Shown here: positions 34,522 through 44,317 of the stretch, piece after piece | How the letters are laid out: each line of letters starts with the position of its first letter | Numbering within the stretch: position 1 is the first letter of the stretch | From: Paenibacillus sp. FSL R7-0337 | GTDB lineage: Bacteria > Bacillota > Bacilli > Paenibacillales > Paenibacillaceae | DNA: 64,000 nucleotides | Assembly (NCBI RefSeq): GCF_037969875.1 | Contig: NZ_CP150218.1 | Span: 7,378,001-7,442,000 of the forward strand | Direction of reading: 5' to 3' | Program-made: the position numbers and the translations under genes | Notes under the pieces: generated by a model | Database searches by the model: none | What the model was told of the DNA's origin: nothing | Seen by the model: only the letters and a program-made list of their open reading frames with translations

Positions 34522-35367
34522 TCACCCCCCACCCCCATCCGCCGGAGGAAGGGACAAATGCCCCTCCCTATACACCTTCCTGTACTGTGAAGGCGTGTAG
34601 GAAGTAACCTTCTTGAATATCTTCGAGAAGTACAACGGGTCGTGGTAGCCGACCGAGTAAGACAACGACTTCACCGACAACCGCGACTCCGCCAGCAGTT
34701 CGCAGGCCCGCCGGATGCGCACGGTGGTCAGGTAGCCGGAGATGGAGGTGCCCGTCTCTTTTTTGAACAGCCGGAACAGGTAACTGCGCTCAATAGTCAC
34801 ATATTCCACCACATCCAGCACCGATAAGGAAGACTTCCAATAGTTACTCTCGATATAGGCCTTCGCTGACCCTACATAGTCCTTCTTGAGACTGGCCTGC
34901 TCGCTCGGATAATACTCCATGTAATACGACAGCAGCAGATGAAGCACCGCATCCGAGCGCTCCCGTGCATACGGCTCCAGTTCATTGGCCTTAATCTGAT
35001 CGAACATGGCCCTGAAATCCTGCGGCGCGGTCGTTACAACGGGCTGGTCGGGTGAGATACGAAGCATAGCAAGTAAGCGTAAGGCCTCCGGCCCGCTAAA
35101 TTCAATCCAGCAATACGCCCACGGGTCCTGCGGATCAGGATAGTAATACACCTCCGTCTGCGGAAAAATCATAAAGCTCTCGCCCGTCTCCACAGGGTGT
35201 ACCGCCTGGCCGGTCTTCAAGTAACCTCTGCCGCTTACGATATAATGCAGCGCATATACATCACGGACGCCGGGGCCCCATCTATGCAGATTGGAGGGCT
35301 TGTACCCGTTCCCTTTTACCATTGGACCCTCATTGAGTCCGTATTCCATAGAATTCATAGTCAGCAC
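34522..35367 (-). CDS. AraC-family transcriptional regulator with cupin-like sensor domain
   Basis: 281 residues: an N-terminal AraC-binding (cupin) domain (about 20-160, with HYIVSGRGYLKT) and a C-terminal double helix-turn-helix (about 180-270, SYLFRLFKKETGTSISGYL and TPSQYRKVY). No receiver domain, so it responds to a ligand directly. It is transcribed divergently from the LplB/YtcP importer at 35520 with 152 bases between the starts, and probably controls that operon. The C-terminal tail ends in four Gly. Confidence 0.9.
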   Translation of the reverse strand: MLTMNSMEYGLNEGPMVKGNGYKPSNLHRWGPGVRDVYALHYIVSGRGYLKTGQAVHPVETGESFMIFPQTEVYYYPDPQDPWAYCWIEFSGPEALRLLAMLRISPDQPVVTTAPQDFRAMFDQIKANELEPYARERSDAVLHLLLSYYMEYYPSEQASLKKDYVGSAKAYIESNYWKSSLSVLDVVEYVTIERSYLFRLFKKETGTSISGYLTTVRIRRACELLAESRLSVKSLSYSVGYHDPLYFSKIFKKVTSYTPSQYRKVYREGHLSLPPADGGGG

Positions 35368-35420
35368 CTGTATCTTTCAGCATGTTACTTATACTATATG
35401 ACGAAAACAACAAATAAACA

Positions 35421-35454
35421 AAGGAAGCGTATTCAAAAATGACAACGCTTTCTT
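35421..35454 (+). promoter_or_regulatory. two adjacent cre-like sites upstream of the second importer operon
   Basis: AAGGAAGCGTATTCAA (35421-35436) has one mismatch to the cre consensus; ATGACAACGCTTTCTT (35439-35454) has two. They lie in the divergent gap between the AraC gene and the permease gene. Carbon repression of the importer is plausible. Confidence 0.45.
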
Positions 35455-35519
35455 AAGAATGTGAGCTTACGGCGCCCCTCCCCTGGAAGGTAAACTAAAG
35501 GTACGAGGGAGGAGCGCAT

Positions 35520-36503
35520 ATGGAATTGGAAACACAGCCAAAAAGTCCCGGAACCGGCGGCGGCCGGCGGTCGTTTTTATGGAAGCGGTTTAAAAAACAG
35601 AAAGTACTGCATTTGTTCGTCGGGCTAGGCATGATCTATCTGCTGATCTTCGCGTACACTCCGATGTTCGGCATCCTAATGGCGTTCAAGGATTACAGCA
35701 TCTCCGGCGGCATCAAAGGAATCTTCACCAGCGATTGGGTCGGGCTGAGGTATTTCGATGAATTCGTCCATGACTATCAATTCGGCAAGCTGGTCCGCAA
35801 CACGCTGGTCCTTAGTCTGCTGAAGGTCCTCTTCGCCTTCCCGGCGCCGATCCTGCTGGCGATCATGCTGAACGAAGTGAAGCACATGGCCTTCAAGCGG
35901 TTTGTGCAGACGATCAGCTATCTGCCGCATTTTATCTCCTGGGTGGTCGTGGTTGGCGTATCCTATGCCTTCCTATCCGCCGATGTCGGTGTGGTCAATA
36001 AGGCGCTGATGGCGATGGGCTTCACGGATGAGCCGCTAGCCTTCCTGACCAGTCCAAATTACTTTTGGGGGCTGGCGGTAGGGAGTGCGGTGTGGAAGGA
36101 GATGGGCTGGTGGACGATTATTTTTCTGGCGGCGATCTCGGGGATCAGTCCTTCGCTCTATGAGGCTGCTGAGATTGACGGTGCCGGAAGGCTGGCGCGT
36201 ATCCGTTATATCACCCTGCCGGGAATGAAGGGAACCATCGTTGTTGTGCTGGTACTGACCATCGGGAGCATTCTCGGCGGCGGACTGGTTGGTTCAAACT
36301 TCGAGCAGGCCTACCTGCTCGGCAACAGTATCAATAATCCAACCTCAGAGATTGTCCAGACCTACGCATTCAGGGTGGGGTTAAGCGACGGGCGGTTCTC
36401 CTATGCAGCAGCGATCGATTTAATTCAATCGGTGATATCTGTAGCGCTGATTTTCTCCAGTAACTATATCGCTAAGCGGGTATCGGGCTCCAGTCTGTTT
36501 TAG
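35520..36503 (+). CDS. ABC sugar importer permease, LplB type (second importer)
   Basis: 327 residues, six predicted membrane helices, EAA loop YEAAEIDGAGRLARIRYITL (about 216-235). ATG at 35520 has AGGGAGGAG upstream. It is a paralog of the permease at 4833, but here the order is permease, permease, binding protein. The AraC regulator is divergent upstream, and a kinase/regulator pair follows the binding protein. Confidence 0.92.
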   Translation: MELETQPKSPGTGGGRRSFLWKRFKKQKVLHLFVGLGMIYLLIFAYTPMFGILMAFKDYSISGGIKGIFTSDWVGLRYFDEFVHDYQFGKLVRNTLVLSLLKVLFAFPAPILLAIMLNEVKHMAFKRFVQTISYLPHFISWVVVVGVSYAFLSADVGVVNKALMAMGFTDEPLAFLTSPNYFWGLAVGSAVWKEMGWWTIIFLAAISGISPSLYEAAEIDGAGRLARIRYITLPGMKGTIVVVLVLTIGSILGGGLVGSNFEQAYLLGNSINNPTSEIVQTYAFRVGLSDGRFSYAAAIDLIQSVISVALIFSSNYIAKRVSGSSLF

Positions 36504-36520
36504 AGAGAGGAGGGAAGGCT

Positions 36521-37402
36521 ATGCTGAAGAGTCAGCGGCAGAAGGATTTTGTTTTTGACAGCGTGATCTATGTGGTATTGTTCATTATTATGCTCACGAT
36601 GCTGTACCCGTTCTATTACGTGTTAATAGCTTCATTTAATAAAGGCTCAGACTCACTGCTGGGCGGGGTGTATCTGTGGCCCCGGAACTTTACCCTGGAG
36701 AATTACCGGGTGTTCATGGATGATCCCAAGTGGGTGAAGGCTTTCCTGGTCTCCGTACTGCGGACGGTGTCCGGCACCTTGCTCGGACTGCTGCTTACCA
36801 GCATCGTCGCTTACGGCTTGTCACATCGTGATCTGTTGTTTAGCAAGGTCTATTTCACAGTGATCGTATTCGCCATGTACTTCTCCGGCGGACTGATCCC
36901 TTATTATGTAGTCTTGCGTTCACTAGGCTTGTTAAATTCCTTTGCGGTGTACATCATCCCGTCCATGCTCAGCACGTTCTTCCTGCTCATTGCGATCTCA
37001 TTCTTCCGTGAAATTCCCGCTGAGCTAAAAGAATCTGCGCATATAGACGGGGCCGGTGAGCTTACGATATTCTTCCGCATCATCCTGCCGGTCTCAACGC
37101 CGGTGCTGGCGACTATGGCCTTGTTCATGGGGGTCGGACAATGGAATTCCTGGCTGGATTCGGCTTATTTCGTCCAGTCCGAGGAGCTGCGTACGCTGGC
37201 CTTCCGCATGATGGAGGTCATCAACAAGAGCAACTCTCCGATGGATTCGCTGGCGGTAGCCAACAGTGCCTCGGCGGGTGTGACCAGCTTCTCCTTACAG
37301 GTCACTTCAATGGTCGTTTCCATTGTTCCCATTATCTGTGTGTATCCGTTCCTGCAGAAGTATTTCGTTTCTGGAATCATGCTGGGTTCGGTAAAAGGCT
37401 AG
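36521..37402 (+). CDS. ABC sugar importer permease, YtcP type (second importer)
   Basis: 293 residues, six membrane helices, EAA loop KESAHIDGAGELTIFFRIIL (about 170-189), C-terminus PFLQKYFVSGIMLGSVKG. GAGGAGGGAAGG precedes the ATG. Channel partner of the upstream permease. Confidence 0.92.
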   Translation: MLKSQRQKDFVFDSVIYVVLFIIMLTMLYPFYYVLIASFNKGSDSLLGGVYLWPRNFTLENYRVFMDDPKWVKAFLVSVLRTVSGTLLGLLLTSIVAYGLSHRDLLFSKVYFTVIVFAMYFSGGLIPYYVVLRSLGLLNSFAVYIIPSMLSTFFLLIAISFFREIPAELKESAHIDGAGELTIFFRIILPVSTPVLATMALFMGVGQWNSWLDSAYFVQSEELRTLAFRMMEVINKSNSPMDSLAVANSASAGVTSFSLQVTSMVVSIVPIICVYPFLQKYFVSGIMLGSVKG

Positions 37403-37471
37403 GCCAGTGCTTCAGTGTTCAAATGTTCCATCGCTCATACAGCTCATTAATTCAATCATGGAGGGATTAGC

Positions 37472-39049
37472 TTGAACAAAAGCAGAAGCTTTAAGATCGT
37501 CGCAGCCGCACTCTCAATGGCCGTAGTGTTATCCGCCTGCGGCGGTAACGGGGGAAATACCGCCCAGCCCGCCCCGTCCGGCAGCCCGGACGCCGCTGCA
37601 GGCGGGAATGCACCTGCCAAGCCCGGACAGGTGAAGGAGTTAAGCCTCTTCATTGATGCGTCGTGGTACCCGGTTACGGAATGGAAGGGTCCGGTCGCCG
37701 ACATGATTACCGAGAAGACGGGGGTGAAGCTGAAGGTTACGGTCGCTACCGATGACAAACAGCTCCCGCTGATGATTGCCTCCGGTGACCTGCCGGACCT
37801 GGTGTTCACCTCATCCAATGTAGACCGGTTATCCGACTCGAAGCTGTCGTATTCCTGGAATGAACTGATTGAGAAATATGCGCCGGATTTCAAGATTGAC
37901 AAGACCCGGATTGCCATCCACACCATGGATGACGGCAATTTCTATACCGTGCGGAATTCCTTTGCAACCCAGGAGGAGATGAAGAATAGTAAATATTCGT
38001 TAGGCAGCGACGGCAACCCGGGCATCGCGGTCCGGGAGGATATTCTGAAGGAGCTGGGGAATCCGCCGATCAAGACCCTGGATGATTTCGTCAAGGTACT
38101 GGGTATGGTTAAGGAGAAATATCCCGAGATGGTCCCGCTGATCATGGACAAGGACTGGATCGAGCAGTATTTCCTGGCCCAATTCGGTACGGAGACTCTG
38201 CTCGACGGCTGGTATGAACAGGACGGCAAGGTGGAATATGCGATCAGGCAGCCCAAGATGCTGGACTTCTTCAAGTTCATGAATAGCCTGTACCGTAACG
38301 GCTATATCCTGGCTGAGAATTTCGCACTGGCCAATGACCAGATTGATGATCAATATGCTACGGGCGGCAAAGCCTTCGCCCATAGCCACACCGTATCCAC
38401 AGCAGATACCGATAACATCAAGATCAAGAGCAATCAGGGGAACTTCTCCTTCAAGATGCTGCCAAGCGTATTGTCGAAGGATGCCAAGGTAGTCAGCTCA
38501 GGACTCGGCTTCTCCGGAACCTTCATCACCAAGAAGAATAAGGACCCGGAGGCCTCCATCAAATTCATGCAGTATCTGGCCAGCGACGAGGGCAAGAAGC
38601 TGACGATGTTCGGGGTAGAGGGTGTGCACTGGACCTGGAATGAAGAAGGTCACCCCGATTTCAAATACAATCCGTCCGATGCCGATTTCGTGAACAGCAA
38701 CGGAATTAAGTGGTGGTATCTGTATAACGATGGAGTTACGGAGGGCATGCTGTCCTATGTTCCTGAGCTGCAGAAAACTCAGGCGCTGATGGATCTGAAG
38801 TCGATCCGCATCTACAAGCCGGAGATCGGCCTGATCCAGACTCAGCCGGATTCACAGGAGAAGACCATTAAGACCAAGATCGATGAGATGGTCAAGAATG
38901 AGAAGGTCAAAATCTATCTGGCTGAATCGGAGGAAGCCGCAGTAGCAGCCTATGAGAATATGCTGAAGAACGCAGAGAACATCGGCCTGCAGAAGCTCAC
39001 CGACTGGGCGAATACAACCTATCAGAAGAAAAAAGAATTGTTCAAGTAA
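37472..39049 (+). CDS. extracellular solute-binding lipoprotein (LplA type, second importer)
   Basis: 525 residues starting at TTG 37472, with GGAGGGAT upstream. The lipobox VLSAC gives Cys23 and a Gly/Pro/Ala-rich tether follows. The SBP fold has FTSSNVDRL and GFSGTFITKKNKDPEASIKFMQYL, the latter typical of the type 1 SBP C-terminal lobe. It captures an oligosaccharide for the two preceding permeases. A hairpin with a short T-run follows directly, separating it from the kinase gene. No ATPase is encoded nearby. Confidence 0.9.
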   Translation: MNKSRSFKIVAAALSMAVVLSACGGNGGNTAQPAPSGSPDAAAGGNAPAKPGQVKELSLFIDASWYPVTEWKGPVADMITEKTGVKLKVTVATDDKQLPLMIASGDLPDLVFTSSNVDRLSDSKLSYSWNELIEKYAPDFKIDKTRIAIHTMDDGNFYTVRNSFATQEEMKNSKYSLGSDGNPGIAVREDILKELGNPPIKTLDDFVKVLGMVKEKYPEMVPLIMDKDWIEQYFLAQFGTETLLDGWYEQDGKVEYAIRQPKMLDFFKFMNSLYRNGYILAENFALANDQIDDQYATGGKAFAHSHTVSTADTDNIKIKSNQGNFSFKMLPSVLSKDAKVVSSGLGFSGTFITKKNKDPEASIKFMQYLASDEGKKLTMFGVEGVHWTWNEEGHPDFKYNPSDADFVNSNGIKWWYLYNDGVTEGMLSYVPELQKTQALMDLKSIRIYKPEIGLIQTQPDSQEKTIKTKIDEMVKNEKVKIYLAESEEAAVAAYENMLKNAENIGLQKLTDWANTTYQKKKELFK

Positions 39050-39060
39050 GCGGATTCCTG

Positions 39061-39089
39061 CCGGTAGAGACCTGTCTCTACCGGGTTTT
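39061..39089 (+). terminator. terminator or attenuator between binding protein and kinase genes
   Basis: CCGGTAGAGA / TCTCTACCGG with a CCTG loop forms a perfect 10-bp stem followed by GTTTTA. It probably lowers kinase/regulator expression relative to the transporter. Confidence 0.75.
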
Positions 39090-39145
39090 ACATGTTCATG
39101 GTAGGATTAGAGAACATAAGTCGGGCACCGGAGGGACAGACTGCC

Positions 39146-40891
39146 GTGAGCATTGTACGCAAAATGATAGTAGGATATATCTTTCTGATTTTTATTCCAG
39201 TAGTTACGTTTGGCTACTATTATTATAGTAAGATCTATGACTCTGTAAGCGGCCAGTTTGTGGAGAGCCGTCAGAAGATTCTGGAGCAGGCCTATGCCAA
39301 TATGAAGGCAGACCTGGCCCGGATTGATTCCACGCAGCGGATGCTGCAATACAATCCATATGTAACCGATTATCTGGACGGCAGCTATGAGACGGACGCA
39401 GAGAGTGTATATGCCTACAACCGTTATATTAATCCGGTGATTATACAATCGCTTAATATCAGTCCTGAAATTGAGACGTTCAGAATCTATCTGACCAAGC
39501 AGGGCGTGCTGCCCATTACTGACCGTCTGCTCGAACTATCGGCGTTGGTTGAACAGGGTGCCGAGGCTACCCGTATGCTGCGGCCGGGACAGGGCAAGTG
39601 GATGATTCCCGATCCCCAGGTGGAAGCTCCCCCGCTGGTGTTCTATCAGAATATATATAATAATGACTTTACCGAGATTGTGGGACTGCTGGAGCTGCGG
39701 GTCGGCAGTGAGCTGATCCGCAAGTTCTATCGGGCGACAGGCGGAGGGGATTGGACCGCGCTGCTTCTGCCCGCAGAGGGCAAGCCGCTGGAGCGGGAAG
39801 GCATTCCCGCAGCAGTGGACGATGCCACCTGGAGAAGACTGGCCTCGGGAGAAGCACAGACCTATTTTATCAACCGGGAAGTCATTGTTAATCAGTTATA
39901 TATGAAGGAACTGGGCGTACGTGTTGCCGTAATCGGCAAGGTATCCGAGGTGTTTCGCTCGATCCGGAGCCAGGAGCTGGTGATGATAACGACATTCGCA
40001 GTACTGCTTGCGTTATTGTCGTTCGCGTATTACACTCTTGCTTCAACGATTACGAAGCGTGTTCTCCGGCTCGCCAGACATATGCGCAATCTGAACGACG
40101 ACAACCTGAAGCAGTCGGTCAGCAAGGAGGATAAGCCGGGCCGCAAGGATGAGATCAGCTTCCTGACCGAGACCTATAATTCGATGCTTCTGCGCATGGA
40201 TGAGCTGATCAACAATGTCCACCGGGCCGAGCTGCGCAATAAGGAAGCCGCTTACAAGGTGCTCCAGGCCCAGATCAAGCCGCATTTTCTCTATAATACG
40301 CTGGAGACTATCCGCATGCTGGCCGAATCGAACAATGACAAGGAAGTGGCGGAGATCTCTTACTGGTTCGGTAAGCTGATGCGCTACAGCCTGTCCGCCC
40401 AGGACGATCATACCGTGCTCTCCCAAGAGCTTGAGACCGTAGTTTTCTACCTCAATATTCACAAAATGCGGTTGCAAAAAAGACTCACCTATCAGGTCGA
40501 TATCGCTGTGGCTGCCGAGGCCCTGATTTGTCCAAGATTCATCCTCCAGCCCCTGGTCGAGAATAGTATTATTCACGGAGCTGCCGTGACACTGCGGCCG
40601 GTCCATATCCTGATTCAGGCGAAGGAGACGGCGGAGGATATCCGAATCAGCGTGTCGGACAGCGGCATGGGTATTCCTGAAGAACAGGTGCGGCAGCTTC
40701 GCGCCCGGTTATCCCGCGGGGAGGAGCTGAACACTCAGGAAGAGACAGAGGGAGGCGTGGGCCTGTATAATGTCAGCGAGCGGATTAAATCATTTTATGG
40801 CGGGACCTCACGGCTGATTCTTGAGAGTGAGGAGGGCAAGGGGACCTGCCTGACCATCATCCTATCGAAAGGGGCGGCAGAGCAAGCATGA
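39146..40891 (+). CDS. YesM-type sensor histidine kinase (second importer)
   Basis: About 581 residues. I prefer the GTG at 39146, with GGAGGG ten bases upstream and the membrane segment soon after; an ATG at 39092 lies only a few bases after the terminator hairpin and has no ribosome site. Membrane segment 1 begins within the first 10 residues. An extracellular sensor of about 260 residues, membrane segment 2, HAMP, a His_kinase block with QIKPHFLYNTLET and a HATPase_c domain (PLVENSIIHG, DSGMGIP) follow. Lys replaces the usual Asn before the PHF of the phospho-His motif. Its stop overlaps the next start by four bases. Confidence 0.9.
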   Translation: MSIVRKMIVGYIFLIFIPVVTFGYYYYSKIYDSVSGQFVESRQKILEQAYANMKADLARIDSTQRMLQYNPYVTDYLDGSYETDAESVYAYNRYINPVIIQSLNISPEIETFRIYLTKQGVLPITDRLLELSALVEQGAEATRMLRPGQGKWMIPDPQVEAPPLVFYQNIYNNDFTEIVGLLELRVGSELIRKFYRATGGGDWTALLLPAEGKPLEREGIPAAVDDATWRRLASGEAQTYFINREVIVNQLYMKELGVRVAVIGKVSEVFRSIRSQELVMITTFAVLLALLSFAYYTLASTITKRVLRLARHMRNLNDDNLKQSVSKEDKPGRKDEISFLTETYNSMLLRMDELINNVHRAELRNKEAAYKVLQAQIKPHFLYNTLETIRMLAESNNDKEVAEISYWFGKLMRYSLSAQDDHTVLSQELETVVFYLNIHKMRLQKRLTYQVDIAVAAEALICPRFILQPLVENSIIHGAAVTLRPVHILIQAKETAEDIRISVSDSGMGIPEEQVRQLRARLSRGEELNTQEETEGGVGLYNVSERIKSFYGGTSRLILESEEGKGTCLTIILSKGAAEQA

Positions 40892-41595
40892 GAATTCTGA
40901 TCGTAGACGATGAGCCGATTATCCTTGGAGGGCTGGTGAAGGTGATTGGCGGAGCCGCGCCGGCCGGAGCTGAGATCCGCGAGGCCGGCGACGCCTTCGA
41001 GGCGCTTCAGATCATGAAGGAATATATGCCGGATGTGACGGTAACGGACTTGCATATGCCGGAGAAGAACGGGTTCGAGATGATGGAGGAGGCGAAGGAG
41101 AACGGTTTATGTGAGCGCTTCATTATTCTTACCGGACATGATGACTTCGAATATGCCCGCCGGGCGCTCCGCTACGGGGTAGTGGATTATCTGCTGAAGC
41201 CGGTGGATAAGGAGGAGGTAGCCCGGCTGCTGAGTCAGGTGAAGCGGAATCTTCCCTCCGTGGACAGTACGGACTGTCCGCCGCATGCCAAGCGGATTCT
41301 TGCCTACACCCGGCTGAATTATATGAATGACCTGTCCCTGGATCATCTGGCCGAGCTGATGGACCTTCATCCGAATTACATCAGCAGCCTGTTCAAGAAG
41401 GTCACCGGCGATACGTTCGTCCATTACCTGAATACCACCAGGATCAAGGAAGCGCAGAAGCTGCTGAGCCTCCACCGGGATCTGCCGGTAGTCGAGATCG
41501 GACGCCGGGTCGGGTATGAGAACAAGCATTACTTCAACAAGGTGTTCAAAAAATACACCGGCAGCACCCCTGGGGCTTACCGGCAAGATCACTAA
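40888..41595 (+). CDS. compact YesN-type response regulator
   Basis: 235 residues. Receiver domain (1-120) with DDE at 7-9, phospho-acceptor Asp54 in VTDLHMP and KPVDKEE. An AraC double helix-turn-helix (about 135-233, NYISSLFKKVTGDTF and KYTGSTPGAYR) follows directly. It lacks the roughly 300-residue middle region of the other two YesN proteins here, so it is a short form. Translationally coupled to the kinase (ATGA overlap). Probably regulates the importer at 35520-39049. Confidence 0.93.
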   Translation: MRILIVDDEPIILGGLVKVIGGAAPAGAEIREAGDAFEALQIMKEYMPDVTVTDLHMPEKNGFEMMEEAKENGLCERFIILTGHDDFEYARRALRYGVVDYLLKPVDKEEVARLLSQVKRNLPSVDSTDCPPHAKRILAYTRLNYMNDLSLDHLAELMDLHPNYISSLFKKVTGDTFVHYLNTTRIKEAQKLLSLHRDLPVVEIGRRVGYENKHYFNKVFKKYTGSTPGAYRQDH

Positions 41596-41701
41596 AGCTG
41601 CTTCTGCGTAATCATCCGCCAATGATTTTACACCCCATTAACATGCTTCATACGTTCGCGTGATATAACTGAAACAATCGGTTATAAGAGGAGAAGATGA
41701 G

Positions 41702-42928
41702 ATGAAGCTAAGCAAAGAGGAGAGATCGTGGATTCTGTACGACTGCGGGAATTCCGCGTATTCGATGGCCGTGACTACGGCGCTGCTGCCGATTATCTTC
41801 GGGATGTTCGATAATGTGGGCAGCAGCATGGACCTGGGGTATTTCAACTCGATCGCCAGTATTCTGGTCGCGGTCCTCAGCCCGATTCTCGGCACGATTG
41901 CGGATTATAAGGACCGGAAGAAGCGGTTCTTTATTTTTTTCGCTGCGCTCGGTATCCTTTCAACCGCCTCATTGGCCTTTGTGTCCCCTGCCAGCGGGCA
42001 ATGGCAGCTGCTTGTTGCCTTTTACATTCTGTCAGCGGTCGGCTTCGCCGGGTCTAATATCTTCTACGACTCCTTCCTGGTGGATATTACGGAGGATGAA
42101 CGGATGGACAAGGTGTCAACGCGAGGGTTCGCCTACGGCTACATCTTCAGTTGTATTCCGTTCGGCATCAGTCTGCTGCTGATCTTCCTGCTGGGAATGG
42201 ACAAGGCCATCGGCTACCAGATCGGGTTCATCATTACGGCGCTCTGGTGGGGACTGCTGACGGTGCCGATGATCCGGGATGTGAAGCAGAGATATTATAT
42301 CGAGCCTGAGCCGAAGCCTGTGGCCCGGAGCTTCAAACGCATCGCTGCCACCTTCGGGAATATCCGCCAGCACCGAATCGTCTTTGTGTTCCTGCTTGCT
42401 TACTTCTTCTATATTGACGGAGTAGATACGATTATCAAAATGGTTGTGCCTTACGCAACCTCCGTCCTCGGCACAGAAGCCCTCGACACCTTCACACTGC
42501 TGGGAATTCTGCTCATCATCCAGATTATTGCCTTTCCCTGCGCGATTCTCTATGGCAATCTGGCCAAAACCTACTCCGCCCGGGCCCTGATTATTGCCGG
42601 GATATTCACCTACGTTATTTCCTGTATCGCAGCGTTCTTCATTACTTCGGTGTGGCATATCTTCCTGCTGGGTGCGCTGATCGGCTCGGCCCAGGGCGGC
42701 ATTCAGGCACTCAGCAGGTCCTATTTCGCCAAAATCATCCCGAAGGAGAATTCCAATGAATTCTTCGGGTTCTATAATATTTTCGGCAAATTCGCGGCGA
42801 TTCTCGGCCCTGCCTTAATGTCTCTGACAACTACCATGGTGGGGGATGCACGCTATAGTATCCTGTCGATTATTCCGCTCTTTCTGATCGGCTTCTTCAT
42901 CTTCATCACATTGCCAAAGGGGACATAG
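41702..42928 (+). CDS. MFS transporter, UMF1 (Atg22-like) family
   Basis: 408 residues with 11-12 membrane helices. The start WILYDCGNSAYSMAV and the region GPALMSLTTTMVGDARYSIL are typical of the UMF1/Atg22-like MFS branch. ATG at 41702 has AGAGGAGAAG upstream. The stop is one base before the phosphodiesterase gene, so the two are coupled. Substrate unknown; bacterial members are poorly characterised. Uptake or export of a phosphodiester product handled by the partner enzyme is a guess. Confidence 0.85.
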   Translation: MKLSKEERSWILYDCGNSAYSMAVTTALLPIIFGMFDNVGSSMDLGYFNSIASILVAVLSPILGTIADYKDRKKRFFIFFAALGILSTASLAFVSPASGQWQLLVAFYILSAVGFAGSNIFYDSFLVDITEDERMDKVSTRGFAYGYIFSCIPFGISLLLIFLLGMDKAIGYQIGFIITALWWGLLTVPMIRDVKQRYYIEPEPKPVARSFKRIAATFGNIRQHRIVFVFLLAYFFYIDGVDTIIKMVVPYATSVLGTEALDTFTLLGILLIIQIIAFPCAILYGNLAKTYSARALIIAGIFTYVISCIAAFFITSVWHIFLLGALIGSAQGGIQALSRSYFAKIIPKENSNEFFGFYNIFGKFAAILGPALMSLTTTMVGDARYSILSIIPLFLIGFFIFITLPKGT

Positions 42929-42929
42929 T

Positions 42930-44243
42930 ATGGAATCTACTGGTTTGCCACCGCAACCACCCTCTGCAGCCAAGCATCTGATCGTCATCTCTTATGATGC
43001 CTTCTCTGAAGATCACTGGGAGATGGCCAGCCGCCTGCCCAATCTGTCGAAGCTGATCACCAGCGGTGCTTACAGCAACCGTCTCAGAAGTGTCTATCCC
43101 ACGCTAACTTACGTTGTGCATACTACCATCGTTACCGGCGTCTACCCGGATAAACACGGTATCTATCACAACAATCCGCTGCAGCCGTTCGTGCCGGAGG
43201 AGGAGCAGCGCTGGTTCTGGTTCCGTGAGGCGGTTCAGGTGCCAACAATCTATGATGCCGCGCGTAAAGCGGGGCTGAGTACAGCGGGACTTCTGTGGCC
43301 GGTAAGCGGAAAGTCCTCGATTCAGTATAATATTCCGGAGATTCGGGCGCTAAAAGGGGAGAATCAGGCGCTCAAGGTACTGCGAAGCGGCAGTCCCCTG
43401 TACTGCGCCCGGCTGGAGCTGAAATACGGACGAATCAGGCAGGGCATCGCCCAGCCGCAGCTCGATAACTTCACCACGAAGTGCGCCGCCGATACGATCA
43501 AGCGGCATAAGCCGAACCTGCTGATGATGCATCTGATCGACCTGGATGACACCAAGCATCTGTGCGGCACGGACAGCGGGGAAGTAGACGATGTCATCCT
43601 GCGGATGGACAATCGGCTGGGTGAGATCATGCAGGCTGTTGAGGATGCCGGAATCCGGGAGGAGACGGTGATGATGGTACTGGGCGACCATGGTCAGTTC
43701 AATGTGCGCTACAAGATGCATGTGAACAATCTTTTGCAGGCCAAAGGACTGATCTATGAGAAGGACGGCGTGATGCAGTGGCGGGCCTACTTCCAGAGCG
43801 GCGGCGGTTCAGCTTATCTGCATGTGCAGCCCGGAGATGAGGAAGCGCAGCAGCTGGCCTTGGCGGCGGTGGATGAATACAGGCGTGACGGAGCACCGGG
43901 AATTGAGAGTGTATACACGGAAGAGACGCTGAAGCAGCTCCATGCCAGCCCGGTGGCAAAAGTCATGCTTGAAGCACAGCGGGGCTACAGCTTCGATGAA
44001 GCGCTGGCGGACACACTGGTCACCGATTTGCAGGCGGAGGGCATTCGCTATGCTACGCACGGCTACTCCCCGGATGCAAGCGGGTACCGCTGCAATCTCG
44101 TCATCGCAGGCGCAGGGATCAAGCAGAGCTATCCCATCGGTGATCTGGAGATGGTCGACATCGCCCCGACGATGGGACGGATGCTGGGGCTGGAATTCGG
44201 ACCGGGGGACGGACGGGTGCTGGAGGAGATTTTTGAGGAGTAG
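42930..44243 (+). CDS. type I phosphodiesterase / nucleotide pyrophosphatase-like protein
   Basis: 437 residues of the alkaline-phosphatase superfamily. Metal-binding and catalytic motifs are visible: VISYDAF (Asp23), PTLTYVVHTTIVTG with the probable nucleophile Thr60, HLIDLDDTKH, MVLGDHGQFNV and THGYSPDASGY. No signal peptide, so it is predicted cytoplasmic. It hydrolyses a phosphodiester or phosphonate, but the substrate cannot be told. It starts one base after the UMF1 transporter gene. Confidence 0.87.
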   Translation: MESTGLPPQPPSAAKHLIVISYDAFSEDHWEMASRLPNLSKLITSGAYSNRLRSVYPTLTYVVHTTIVTGVYPDKHGIYHNNPLQPFVPEEEQRWFWFREAVQVPTIYDAARKAGLSTAGLLWPVSGKSSIQYNIPEIRALKGENQALKVLRSGSPLYCARLELKYGRIRQGIAQPQLDNFTTKCAADTIKRHKPNLLMMHLIDLDDTKHLCGTDSGEVDDVILRMDNRLGEIMQAVEDAGIREETVMMVLGDHGQFNVRYKMHVNNLLQAKGLIYEKDGVMQWRAYFQSGGGSAYLHVQPGDEEAQQLALAAVDEYRRDGAPGIESVYTEETLKQLHASPVAKVMLEAQRGYSFDEALADTLVTDLQAEGIRYATHGYSPDASGYRCNLVIAGAGIKQSYPIGDLEMVDIAPTMGRMLGLEFGPGDGRVLEEIFEE

Positions 44244-44317
44244 CGGGGGGATAGTAATGGTAGTGTGAGTGATGAATAGAGCAACTTCTATCGGTCTGAT
44301 CAGGATGTCCGCGCACG

